A stretch of 64,000 bases of DNA, taken from NCBI RefSeq assembly GCF_004798865.1, contig NW_025336347.1:17944289-18008288 (forward strand), written 5' to 3'. Positions 12,590 to 23,325 of this stretch are shown here, piece by piece (within the stretch, counting starts at the first letter, position 1; each line of letters begins with the position of its first letter). The position numbers and the translations under genes are program-made. Source of the DNA: Varanus komodoensis (Eukaryota > Chordata > Lepidosauria > Squamata > Varanidae). Below the pieces are notes generated by a model, which ran no database searches, was not told the DNA's origin, and saw nothing but the letters and a program-made list of their open reading frames with translations.

Positions 12590-13235
12590 AGAGACAGTTC
12601 TGTGGATACCTTGTTTAATGATATACGAGCCCTTGAAAATGGTCCGGCAACTGCAACTGGTGCAGAATCCAGCTGCTTGGTCAGTGACTGGCACTTCTAG
12701 AGCAGTCCATATAACACCAGTTTTGAAAGAACTCTGGTTATTGGTTGTGGCCTGGGCCCAATTCAAGGTGCTTGTATTGACATATAAAGAAAGTCCTAAA
12801 CGGTTTGGGGGCCAGCTATCTGAAGGACCATCTACACCCATATATACCTATCCACCCCCTCAGATCAGCTCAGGAGGCCCTTCTATGAGAGCCACCCCTC
12901 AAGGAGATGAGGGGGTGCCAACTAGGCGAAGGGCCTTTTCCGCTGCTGCTCTCCATCTTTGGAACTCCCTCCCTACGAAATTCACCTGGTGCTGTCTCCA
13001 TTTTCCTTTTGGCACCAGGCAAAGACATACCCTTTTAGAAAAAAAATTTAAACGCTTAGCCCTGAATACTGTGGACCTTATACTGTTATGATAGATGTTT
13101 TAAGATATTAGTGTTTTAATAGGTTTTAATGTGTTTTATTATGTTTTAATATGTTTAATGTATTTTAAGCCACCTAAGAAGGCCTCAGCAGTTATAGGCA
13201 GCTCATAAATATGTGAATGAATGAATAAGTCAATG
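12590..13235 (+). mobile_element. CR1/L2-superfamily LINE, 3' fragment
   Basis: The frame 12,618-13,091 contains RQLQLVQNPAAWSVTGTSRA, WAQFKVLVLTYK and TRRRAFSAAALHLWNSLPTK, the ORF2 C-terminus. The 3' UTR (gtattttaagccacctaaga) ends in a gaatgaatgaataa tail near 13,233. 5' truncated. Confidence 0.85.
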
Positions 13236-13353
13236 AAAGAACAGGAAGAATACAGGAGAACTAACAGGGTGAATACAAAATCAACCTATAAAGGGGGATC
13301 TCTTTTAAATTTTCTTCTGTCTCATCCATAGCAGAAAAATTCTGAATACTATA

Positions 13354-13511
13354 TGCCAGCCTTCCCCAACCAAGTGTCCTTAAGACGCTTTAAACTACAA
13401 TTTCCACGTGACAACAACTACAGTTCCTATGAGACAACTTGACCAATGGGCAGAGATGGTGGTAGATTTAGTTTGAACTATGCAGAAAGTAGCAGACTGA
13501 GGAAGGCTGCA
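13354..13511. mobile_element. Palindromic fold-back MITE
   Basis: About 158 nt bounded by inverted ends: gccagccttccccaacc at the left and gaggaaggctgca at the right. Internal arms include aaactacaatttccacgtga and the centre gaccaatgggcaga. The layout is that of the abundant reptile fold-back MITE; the superfamily is uncertain. Confidence 0.75.
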
Positions 13512-15289
13512 CTATTCACTCAAGTCAAATAGCTATTTCATTGACTTAATTCCAATGATGCCCAGAGTTTTTGAATTTGCTCCCCCTTCTAAACTTAAGC
13601 TACCTTCCAGGGTCCCCAACCCAATGGCAATAATCTATCTCAATCTGCCCGATTTACACTTTTGGTAACGACAATTAACAATGGTTAATACTTGTACTAA
13701 TTTTCCTTTGCCTTGGGAGACATTTATTTTAGCCTGCAGTAACTACAGAATGATCTCTGTAGGCTAATTTTGTCAGAGGTTGGCTCCTAAGAAGGAACTT
13801 TTGGTTGTTCATCATGGCAGAAGAGAATAGACAGGCAGGAACCAGCCAGTTTGCACAACAAGCCGCAGTGTCACCAACAGGCAAGCAGACTCAATGTGAT
13901 TCATTCTCATTCTTCCATTCCTTCTTCCTCAGTCCTGTAGCCAATATCCAAGCATGCTCCACCAAAGAATCTTTTTGTTTCCCACAATTTCTTCCCCCGC
14001 CCCACACAGAGTCTCTAAAAAGCACAATTAAGATTGCTTTTTACAGCTCCCATCCTCCATTTGCACAATTGCATTCACAATATTTATTTAATATAAAATT
14101 TAAAGTAGGAGCATCCAAAACACAGGAAAACAAGATTCCCTTCCTTGTCAATTAAATCCTCTTGATATTATATCTTAAACTGTCATTTTTCACTGTCCTT
14201 TACCCTTTTAATGCTTCCCCAAATCTCCAGCTACTCCAAAAATGGGAGATATTAACTCCCCCACATGTATACTTTGTGTGGATCATTTTCAGAGCATTAA
14301 TGCTGCAGTTATTGTGACAGTTCTAAAATAAATCACAAATTTAATAGCTGGGAAATAAATGGAGGGGAAGTTGGGTGCATTTAATGGCTGAGTAGTATTT
14401 TGCACCTGCAGTAAAGGAGCAATTGTGACAGATATGCAAATTCCACCTCCATTTACTTCCCAGCCACCAAATTTGCGTATTTTTCTCAATCCAGGATGCC
14501 TGCAACCCACAATAAAATTGCTCTCTGAAGTTCAGACATGCCAGTTCATTGTGGGTCAAACACCTCCTAAAGCCATGGGTTGTCAAGTTGGCATGCTACC
14601 CAAAAATATGGCACCATGCTGGAGCAATCTAAATTTGAACAAAATGACTATCAACCATGGCTAATTACACATAAGCTTTTCTTGTCATGCAAATCCAGTC
14701 ACAGGTTGCCAACATGCAAACTGAATCTAAATATTTAGATATATTCTAGAATTATAACATGTCCGTAGTAACCTGCTGCACCTATTCTGAAAATGGCTTA
14801 TGAAGAAGGCAAATAGGCAATAGATATTCACAGAATCTGATCTGTCAGAAGGCAGAAGCTTGAAAATGTTCTCCATTCTCTTCTGTGTCCTATTCCTATT
14901 CTTCACTAAAGAAAAAATATATTTAGCTTTCTGACCTATCTTAATTTTTACAGCTGCTAATAAACCCGACTGAATTTGGAACCATTTTCTTATGCTAATT
15001 TAACACTTCATGGAGCAATCCAGATCCAACTTGGTAACAAAATGTTTTTGTGGTGGGCATGGACAGAAAAGGGATTTTTTAATTCAGATCAATTGATGAG
15101 TACTAATGATTAGTTTCTGCCTCGTACTTAAAATAACTTGACAGCAATGACTGAACGGCAATGCTTGCTATTGCAGTGCATGTTGCTGTCCAGTTTTGGC
15201 CCTGCCACTTTTACATCAGAGTCTCCATCATTACCGAAAGTATTTATGCAAGGCTCCAACAAGGCAAGCCCATTCCAAAGCAAATCAAC
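13512..15289. other. AT-rich intronic sequence
   Basis: No gene recognised. A short open frame begins at 13,805, but it has low-complexity content and no family resemblance. Phrases near 14,560-14,690 (agccatgggttgtcaagttg) look like the unclassified dispersed family. Confidence 0.4.
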
Positions 15290-15550
15290 AGTCGGAGATC
15301 TCCCAGTGAGTCCCAAACCATCTCCGAGTGAGTGATCCACCACCCCCCGCCCGTGCTGCGAGACAGCAGCACGCGCATGTGTACGGCAGGCAGGTGGCAG
15401 CAGCTTGCTCGCTCGGAGACCATCTCCGAGCGAGCCCCCACCTCCCCACCCATGCAGCAAGCATGTGCACAGGCGGCGAACAGCAGCGCGGACCGGATGG
15501 ATGGCCATGGCGGGCCGGATCTGTCCCGCAGGCCTTAGTTTGAGGACCCA
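15290..15550 (+). mobile_element. hAT-type MITE, copy 1 of an abutting pair
   Basis: A GC-rich block ending gggccggatctgtcccgcag and then gtttgaggaccca, the right terminal inverted repeat of hAT/Charlie-like MITEs (cagggGTCCTCAAAC reversed). It holds a 13-bp perfect hairpin (gctcgctcggaga) at 15,407-15,435. The left end is not clear. Long open frames here simply reflect high GC. Confidence 0.65.
15407..15435. repeat. Perfect 13-bp internal hairpin of the hAT MITE
   Basis: Arms gctcgctcggaga and tctccgagcgagc with a 3-nt loop. Related hairpins occur in the neighbouring copy (15,773-15,806) and in the copy at 43.8 kb. Confidence 0.85.
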
Positions 15551-15554
15551 CAGT

Positions 15555-15895
15555 CAGGGGTCCTCCAACTTTTTCACCGGGGGGCCAGTTGAAAGCTGCC
15601 GGCGCTGGGCATGGGCCAGAAAGGTGGTGCCGGCGGTGCACACGGGCTGGCGCGAAGGTGAGACATGCTGAGGCGGGGGTGGGGTGCGCAGTGAGGCAAG
15701 GGGAGGCGAGGCATGAGCAGGTGGGCACGGCAAGGGGAGGCAAAGCGCGGGTGGGCGCGCAAGACAGTGGCTTGCTCGCTTGGAGATCATTTTCTCTGAG
15801 CAAGCAAACTGCTGCCTCCCCGCAAGCTGGGTGGCAGGTCCAAATGGGCTTGGCGGACCAGATCCAGCCCCTGGGCTGTAGTTTGAGGACCCATG
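15555..15895 (+). mobile_element. hAT-type MITE, copy 2 of an abutting pair
   Basis: Starts caggggtcctccaacttttt and ends gtagtttgaggacccatg, which are inverted ends of about 14 bp typical of hAT MITEs. Inside are a GC-rich body and the same hairpin (tgctcgcttggaga ... tctctgagcaagc). Only four nt separate it from copy 1, in the same orientation. Confidence 0.8.
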
Positions 15896-18018
15896 GCCTA
15901 GATACTGCACTGTTTTCCTGCAGCTGTGAGAGCTCCTGTAACATGACGCTAATTACATCCTGAAACTTATTGCAATGGCTTGAAAAAGGGACTCATGGAA
16001 CTATGTAGTTTTTAGCACTCAGGTTAGGTTCCCAAATTTACTAAAGAGTGTAGGAATATGTTCTCACGAGAGAACTGGTATAGTGCTTTTTCAATATTAG
16101 TTGACCAATATTAGAAATATTTTCTTCCCTTTAGCCATAAATGCCATGTGAGTTCCCTTTGAAATTGATTCAATTTTTAATTTTACTATAATATGGTGCC
16201 TTGGTATTTAAAACTCTTTCTACTGAGGTTTAACTCATGCTACCCAATACTGAATAAGTATCACTTATAGAAGAACTGATGTGTCTACAAAGCACTGGAG
16301 CAGTTCTAGTGGTGACCAACAACAGTCTGTGGGTTTTGTAATGTTCTGCATCTTTTTCTTTTCATTTTTAAAGCCAGCTGGGGTTTAAGGCATGTCTAGG
16401 GGAAAATTCCGTTTGAGTCCACATGCCTGCAATACATGATTGCAAAAGTCATAAATTACAATAGCACAAATGTTAAATATATACGAGGATCAAAATGAAT
16501 GGATATCCTAAAAGGCTCTTATTGGCCCAAGTAAACTTTTAATGGGGTTGCCTCAAGTTGCAACATTTGAAGCTAACAATTAAACATTAATTTACTCAGT
16601 AGTGATCACCTATCACTCATCAAGCTCTTTGAAATGCCATGCAAATCGTCAGTGGCAGGGAAATATGAAATTAGAAGCTTATCTCTGGCTCGATGCAGAA
16701 CCAGTCTGCCCATCCCAACATATATGCATTACAATAAATTGTGGCTGCAAAACTGTCAGAGAAGAGCTGTTCCATCATAAAGCTGCCAAGTTTAGCCTAA
16801 ACCAAGATCTTCAGCAAGAACTACTGGAAAAAAACACTGTTTTGTCTTCAATATTGTTTGGGTCACAGTGTACTACCTATTCCTATGCACTTAAGCAAAA
16901 CTCTGAACATATCATTGTCACAAAAAGGAGAGTTGCAGTAGTATGTGCAGAGCTATGTTGCTGGATCGAAGTGACGCAGATCAGGAAGTGCTATCTTTAT
17001 ATTTGATTGAGCTCAGTGTACAACTGTTCTCCCTAGGGAATTAGATCTGTGTGCCAACTAAGAGAACTAAAATGGTTTTGTTTGTTCTTCCACAACACAG
17101 AGAGATCTTTACTTAGGTTACCATGACATTTAGAAAAGCCCTGGCAAGCCACTAAAGAGCTACAATAATACATCGCTTTTAGTCTTTGTATGCATACCAA
17201 CTGCTAGCTGAAATATAAACTTGATTCAGTCTTACACACTTGAAAGCTAAATAACTCATCACGAGTTTTTCTGGAATGGAAGGTCATCTTATCGCTGATA
17301 CAAGATTGCATGCAGAGTGGTGAATGTATGCACACTGACATAGCCTTGGCTTCAACACTGCAAAAGAATTTCAATTATACTGTCAGTGTGCAAAGCTATT
17401 CGTAAACAGCTAAGCATTAATGTGACCTTTTGAAAAACAGCATGCATATTCCATGTGACACATAGCCAGAGAGAGCACACACTTTTTGTGCACACGCTCA
17501 ACTATGACACAGCTGTTATCATTGTAAGAAAGTCAAGAAATCTTATCGGAACTAGCTTTCCGAAAGAAAGAGTCTGTGAAATAGAGCCTGTGGTCTGTGA
17601 AATAGGGCCTGTGGCCTGATTTGCATGACATGATGTGGCTCACTATGGGTTATTTAACCCACAATGAGTCACACAGTATCAGCAGGTACCATTTTGCATT
17701 CCCAGCCACTGCTTGAAGGTTGCTTTGGCATGTGAATCCTGGAGGCACAAGGGTTAAACAACCCTTGCATAACCTACAATTGCTGAGTTCACAAGACACA
17801 ACAACTGGTAGTAGGACATGCAAAATGGTGACTTCAAACACAGCAGCCTCACCCTGGTTTAAATAACCCACGGTGGACAGTCACCTTGTATAACTAATTT
17901 CATGTGTTGGGAAAATTTGGATAAATCCTGTCTGAAAAGCATTACTCCTGTGTGCCTTTGTATTGTGGGATCAAATCCTGTCTTCCTTCTCAAAACCAAG
18001 CTGTCACTGTTTAAAATG
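15896..18018. other. Intronic sequence, mostly unrecognised
   Basis: AT-rich, no exon. An imperfect tandem duplication (gtctgtgaaatag-g-cctgtgg) lies at 17,570-17,615, and an unclassified repeat follows. Confidence 0.4.
17608..17905. repeat. Unclassified dispersed repeat
   Basis: Contains ctgatttgcatgacatgatg, a small palindrome gggttatttaaccc and aataacccacggtggaca. Similar wording (gatttgcacaacatgac, ccgtgggttgtt, tcatgtgaacc) recurs near 45.8-46.0 and 50.5-50.7 kb, which suggests a DNA-transposon-like family. I cannot name it. Confidence 0.4.
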
Positions 18019-18019
18019 G

Positions 18020-18033
18020 CCCCCCCCCCCCCC
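18020..18033 (+). repeat. Poly-C run
   Basis: Fourteen C in a row; a low-complexity run prone to assembly and length error. Confidence 0.9.
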
Positions 18034-18358
18034 GCTCCTTTCTCTCACCTTTAGCTGTAGGCTACAGTAGACAAGCCATTTAGTCCAAATTTACATTGTA
18101 TACCTTCACAATGATTAAATAATCATTGTTGGAATTCAGTTTTACAAGGAAGTAATCTTGATAGCCCAGAGGCTTAATGTGCCTTGATCATGCAGAATGT
18201 TTAGAGTTTAGATGTTTAGATAGGGGTCTGAGCTTATCATGAATAGTTTCTAGTAGCCTGAATTTGCAAGTTTGAGCAGACCTGGAGATGGGTTCAAGTC
18301 ACTCAACTAAAATGTCAATACAGGCAATTAGAAATATTTTAATCTCATTGTTACAGTG

Positions 18359-18656
18359 TGATTGACTGACATTTCTTTATCTGTTCTGTATGTGATGACC
18401 TCAGAATCTTATTGTAATCTCTGCATTCTGTCATCAATTGCCCTGTACCTGTGTACTTATAAATGCCCTGTGATGGTATTGAAGCTTTGCAGCAGAGTTC
18501 ATCTCTGCCTGCCTGGTAATGCATGCATTATCGTGAGTGTACCGCGGAAACCTTGGGGTAAATACAATAAAGCCTCAGATGGTCTGGACGCTTGGTCTTT
18601 CCCACGAACCCGAGTTTTATTCCCTCTTCTCAAATTGAGATTCCGGGACTCTGACA
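18359..18656 (+). mobile_element. Possible solo LTR (endogenous retrovirus-like)
   Basis: About 300 nt with LTR-like order: a TG start (tgtgattgactgac), a TATA-like tataaatgcc, a polyadenylation-type aataaag, then a run ending gattccgggactctgaca. No second LTR or internal gene was seen and I could not fix a target duplication, so both ends are approximate. Confidence 0.42.
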
Positions 18657-18659
18657 CAC

Positions 18660-19734
18660 GCTAAAGCTAACAAAGCTGCTGAGCAGGAAAGGACCTGGAT
18701 GCTTGTAAAACTGAAAAGGCTGAAGCGCTTTTCTGTGTCCACAAGTAAAATTATGCATTTTCAGCCACTGTTTAAACCACACAGACCACAGATCTATAAT
18801 CAACAGAACCAAGCAACAGAATAGCCTATGCTTGCAACAGCATGGCATTTTTTTGGGGGGAGGGGGTGTTGTCTGCTTTGTCACAGATCTCAGTTCAATA
18901 TCTCAGGGTATACTTTCATCAAACTGTGAACTCCAACCACAATTGCAGCATAAATGACTGCTATCTCTAATCATGAAAATGTTTCCTACAAGCAACTGCA
19001 ACACACAGGCTGCTCAAGGACAGAACAAAGACACAAAATAACCTCAGTCTCACGCTGATGACCTTCCATCATTCCCATGTACTTGAAATATACGTTATGT
19101 GATAGCTCTCAGGCTGCTAGTTTGAAGGTGGGAATGCCAATGTTTGGGTACACACCTATTTCAATTAATTCAATAACAGCTATCAATATTGAAATTCCTT
19201 TCAGTTTAGCACTGTTGCCAAATTTTCAAACTGTCACAGATGTGTGTATTAGCAAAACCATATTGTGCAAACAGCTGAAGGGAAAGGAGAAGGAAACAAG
19301 AGTTTTGAGCATCAATTAAACAATAAAGCTAATTTTAATGTGTATTCCCTAGAACCTTTTATACATGTTTTGAAACTGAGATGTATAACATCCATGCAAA
19401 AAGCAGGAATCATCATTAAAACAAAGGATGTTCTCTGGACTGACCCTATACCTACAATTCTGAAATCAAACAAGAAACCCTTACAATTTCGAACTCTGCA
19501 ACATTAACCCAAACGTTTTACTCTCCATTTGAGAAATCAGTTTCTATAGCACAACACTGCTGACAATAACCAATTCCATCTCCTCAAGGAGTCCTCATGG
19601 GATTCTTGTCCTCATATTAAGAAGACAACAAGCAGGCATAGCACCCATATGTGTGATGCACAAGACCACGGCAAATAACTATTAATTTTACTAAGCAGTA
19701 TCTATGAAATTGGTCTTATCCCTGTTTTTATCAT
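18660..19734. other. Intronic sequence, nothing recognised
   Basis: AT-rich sequence with no recognised repeat or exon. A run of T and G lies near 18,848-18,865. Confidence 0.4.
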
Positions 19735-19855
19735 CATTATCAAATGCAGTGTGTTGGCTGCTGTATATGGTTGTTATGGTTTTTGTAAGCTGTCCAGAGA
19801 CTTTTATTATTGGGACAGCATATAAAAACTTAAAATAAATAAATGCAAGACAACT
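19735..19855 (+). mobile_element. L2-like LINE 3' tail
   Basis: The phrase gtaagctgtccagagacttt followed by gggacagcatataaaaactt and an aaataaataaatg tail is the usual end of this LINE family. The coding part is lost. Confidence 0.75.
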
Positions 19856-20782
19856 CTATAAAACTTCACTAGAAAGTGACTGAGCTTAGCCTGTTCATAC
19901 AAATTGAAATACATCCTGAAAGAGCTGCTACAATAACCATACTCCGCAAGACTCCAAGAAACAACCTGTATAAGACAGGCCTAAATTACTGACTTTCCTC
20001 CAAAAGCTAACTTGTACTCCTTCCAAAAACCAGTACTACTTATTTATTAATTACACCTTTATATGACTTAATAGTCAAAGAATTTATTGCAGCTATAATT
20101 GGGCAGCAAAAAGTTCCCTCTCTTAAAAAAAATAAATAGAAACAAAAGGAGGTTGTATTTATTTGTAAAATGTGCTTTGTTTAAGCATTTAAAACAGTGC
20201 ATTACCAAGGCAAATGTAATTATAATCCACCAGTAATAAATCCAACGTGGAGGTGGCTCAGAGAAAGCTTTTGTATCACTATGACCAGCAGTTAACACTA
20301 AGAGGTTAGGTGGAAAAAAATACCAGCCTTGCCTATACCCAGTATTGTCAAATCCTCAGTATTGGGGTTTTCCCCTTTTTCATTTTTAAGGAAAATGGTG
20401 GTTTGGAGGGGACTGCTGACTTGATCTCAAGATAGGCCTAGAGGGAAGGACTGATTACCCCTTTTCATGTGGGCCATTTCTGCTATCAGAATAAATCCCA
20501 ACTTTGCTCCCCCACCTGTGGGATGTCCCCTGTTTTTATACCACATATGTAAAGGCAGTTGCAGGGTATGATTCTGATAGCAAAAATGCCTCACAGAAGA
20601 AGGTTAATAGCCCTCAATTCCAGTGTCCCTTGACACGTACACACACCCCAGCTTACAATGGTTTCTTCTTAAAGTCTATTTTGAGCCTCAGCATTATTAA
20701 ACAGTTCTTTAAAATGGTGTGATCGAAACTAGGAGAGATGAGTGAGATCCCACCAGATACTTCCCATGTTCTTCTGATAGGG
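19856..20782. other. Intronic sequence, nothing recognised
   Basis: AT-rich, with tail-like tacttatttattaattac at 20,038. No gene. Confidence 0.4.
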
Positions 20783-20877
20783 AAGAAAAAGTCAGAATGC
20801 TTACCTGTAATTGCCATTCTTCAAGCGGCCATCTATACATTCACATTAGGCTTTTAGCACCTGCACAGAATTTATGG

Positions 20878-21084
20878 CAGGGGTCTCAAACTCAACTTAC
20901 CTGGGGGCCGCTGGAAGTAGAGTCTGGGTGAGGCTGGGCCGCATCAAGTATTCCACCACGGGGGGGGGGGGGGCCCTCATCCCGCGTCGCTCCTGTTGGC
21001 CGGCCCGGCGAAGGCCGCAGGGCCCCTCCCCCATGCCCTGCCCATCCTGGCAATTGGCCCCGCGGGCTGCGAGTTTGAGTCCCT
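20878..21084. mobile_element. hAT-type MITE inserted in the old DIRS terminal repeat
   Basis: Starts caggggtctcaaactcaact, ends gcgagtttgagtccct, and is flanked on both sides by the identical 8-mer atttatgg (20,870-20,877 and 21,085-21,092). Eight-base duplications are the hallmark of hAT transposition. GC-rich body with a long G run (20,960-20,973). Removing it restores an alignment between the two DIRS left ends. Confidence 0.9.
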
Positions 21085-21325
21085 ATTTATGGTCAGGAAG
21101 CTTCTATAGCTAAGCATTCATTTTGGGCAGAAGCCCATCCCCTTTCTGTTCCCAGGAAGCATGGGGAGGGGCTCCCACCCATCCCATCCGTTCCTATGGA
21201 GACCGTCATGGATCTCTGGACAGAGGGGAAGGAGAAGAAGGTCCCAGCCCAGTCCGGCCCTGAGCATCCATGGAAAGTAAAGGAGTGTCCATTGGAAGGA
21301 TGACAGTAACTGGGACCAGAGGATG

Positions 21326-21413
21326 GGTTGTGTGAATGCACAGATGACCACTTGAACAACAATTACATGTAAGCTACCTCCCTTTTTTGGTCTCTGTGCA
21401 TTACACATATGGG
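21326..21413 (-). repeat. Internal complementary region of the old DIRS relic
   Basis: Reads ggttgtgtgaatgcacagat, then cttgaacaacaattacatgt, then tctctgtgcattacacatat. The first half is complementary to the left end (20,783-20,850), the second to the right end (about 23,290-23,325), as in DIRS1 elements. Confidence 0.7.
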
Positions 21414-21679
21414 CAACTTGCAAGCTTTCTGTGTGAAGGACTGAGGGTGCTTTTATCACTGCAGGATGGAGGAGAGGATTGCCCTGCTGAAGGAGCAGTC
21501 TGACCTCACATGGACATCCAGTCATAAGGTCAGATGAACACTGGGAGTGTAGACCATGTGGCAGCTCTGCAAACATCCTGCAAGGGGATCCTGCCAAGGA
21601 TGGCCACAGATGTGGCTAGGGCTTGTGCGGAGTGAGCGTGGCAGGCCTGGATCGCATGGTGAGTTGAAAGCCTGCCATC

Positions 21680-21946
21680 TCACAGGCAGGGCACATGGTA
21701 GTGGAAACTCTCAGTCCTACATTTATAGAAGGTAAGGGCTTTCCAGATGTCAGGCAGGTGTAAGGTAGACCCTACTGTACTAGATGAGGCCGTGAAAAAG
21801 GCAGGGAGAACAATGTCTTGGCTGAGGTGGAATGGAAAGATGACCTTGGGAAGGAAGGCTAGGTCTGGGTGGAGAATTTGGCCTTCTCCTAATGAAAGAT
21901 CAGGTGGGGTGGGTCCATTTGGAGGGAGCAGAGCTGACTGGTACAA
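21680..21946 (-). pseudogene. Tyrosine recombinase remnant of the old DIRS relic
   Basis: An 88-codon stretch with FLPKVIFPFHLSQDIVLPAF and FYKCRTESFHYHV aligns to FLPKVSTPFHMGQDIILPAF and FYRSRTESVRRSN of the 51 kb copy. Fossil; treated only as a family marker. Confidence 0.75.
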
Positions 21947-23325
21947 TGGGCCAATGTGAGGGCCACTAGGAAGGCCACCTTCCAGGATAGAAGGTGCAAG
22001 TTTGTTGAGGCCAGCAGTTCAAATGGTCCTTTGATGAGAGCATGTAGTACCAATGACAGAATTCATGCTGGGGTGCAGGAACAGACAGGTGGGGCAAGGT
22101 TTTTACTCCATTCAGGAATCTTCATACCAACAGATGCACAAAGACTGACACCCTCTCAATTGCTGAATGCAAAAAGGAGATGGCCACCGGGTATATAGTT
22201 CAATGAGCAGGCGAGGCCTTTCCAGAAGTGGGTCTGGAGGAAATGCAGCACTTTTTCTATGGTGGTTCACCCTGGGTTGGAGCCTTACTGGCACGCAAAG
22301 GTAGAACAGGCTTTCCACTTTGCTGAGCAAGACCTCCTTGTGGAAAGTTTCATGGTCGTGTCTAGTACGGCTAACACAGGTGGAAACAGCAGCAGTACCA
22401 CCCACCTCTAGGGGGTGATCCTTCAGGCCATGAGGTGCAGGATTCTGACATCTGGCTGGAGAACTTGGCCCTAGTCTTGTAAGATGAGGTCCTGTCTGTG
22501 GGGCAGGTGGATGAAGTCCACCTGGTTGGAAAAGCCAGGTGAAGCAGTGATCTCAGCTACCATGGTGTAATGAGGATGTAGTCTTTCCTGTCCCTTGTGG
22601 ACTCAACCTTCCTTGAAGTGCTAAGGGAGACAGCAGGGAACTTCTAGGACTGCTTAACAGTCTGCAGGGCTGGCACTAAGGATATGGCCACTGCTGTCAA
22701 GCCCTCCAAGCCCAGAGTTTCAGAGGCTGGATCAGCAACCTGATCCTTTGGTTGCTCAGTTTCTAGGCCCAGATTGATGTCCATTCCCAAGCACCTACTC
22801 CACGAAGCAGCCTCATATCAATGGGGACAATTTGCTATCACAGGAGGCACATCTCCTGAAAATTGATGCCAATGCCATTGTGCAGGTGGAGAAGAGTGTG
22901 GGAAATGTACTGAAGAAAAAGTTAAGAAAGCTCCCAGGCAACTCAGGTAGGGGTGAGGAATGGTGGATAGGGAAGTGGCTAGAAATAGATTATATTGTAG
23001 GATATTTTTTATTCTTTTTTTAAGAAAAGAGTGAAAAACAGGTTGTCAAAGAGACATGAGCAAAGGGACTGTTTGGGGTAGAAAGAGAGAGGAAAAAAAA
23101 CAATAGAATGCAAAGTATCTAAGGTAGAGGAGAATGAAACGATTTCTGATCTAGGCATGATGGCTGTTGAAAAGGAACTGCGGGGATGGGCAGGAGGGGA
23201 AAATGAGAACAGGAAGGGGAGGGGCTTCTGCCCAAAATGAACACTTAGCTGCAGAAGTTTCCCTAAAATAGGCTCTGCAGAGGGGTAAATCCCACACATG
23301 TGATTTACAGAGACTCCAAAGAAGA

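Larger units (their letters stand above)
20783..23325 (-). mobile_element. Old shortened DIRS-type retrotransposon relic
   Basis: Both ends and the internal complementary region resemble those of the complete element at 50.9-56.8 kb: left end gcttacctgtaattgccatt, right end near cacatgtgatttacagagac, and a junction-like block at 21,326-21,413. On the minus strand, 21,680-21,946 encodes FLPKVIFPFHLSQDIVLPAF, matching the recombinase of the larger copy. At about 2.5 kb (including a 207-bp insertion) it is under half the full length and lacks recognisable gag and reverse transcriptase. Badly decayed with many breaks, and clearly older than the 51 kb copy. Confidence 0.8.

Noticed and set aside
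15285-15944. 219-codon minus-strand frame and several other long frames
   Set aside because: They lie in the GC-rich bodies of two hAT-type MITEs, where stop codons are rare by composition; no family motif.
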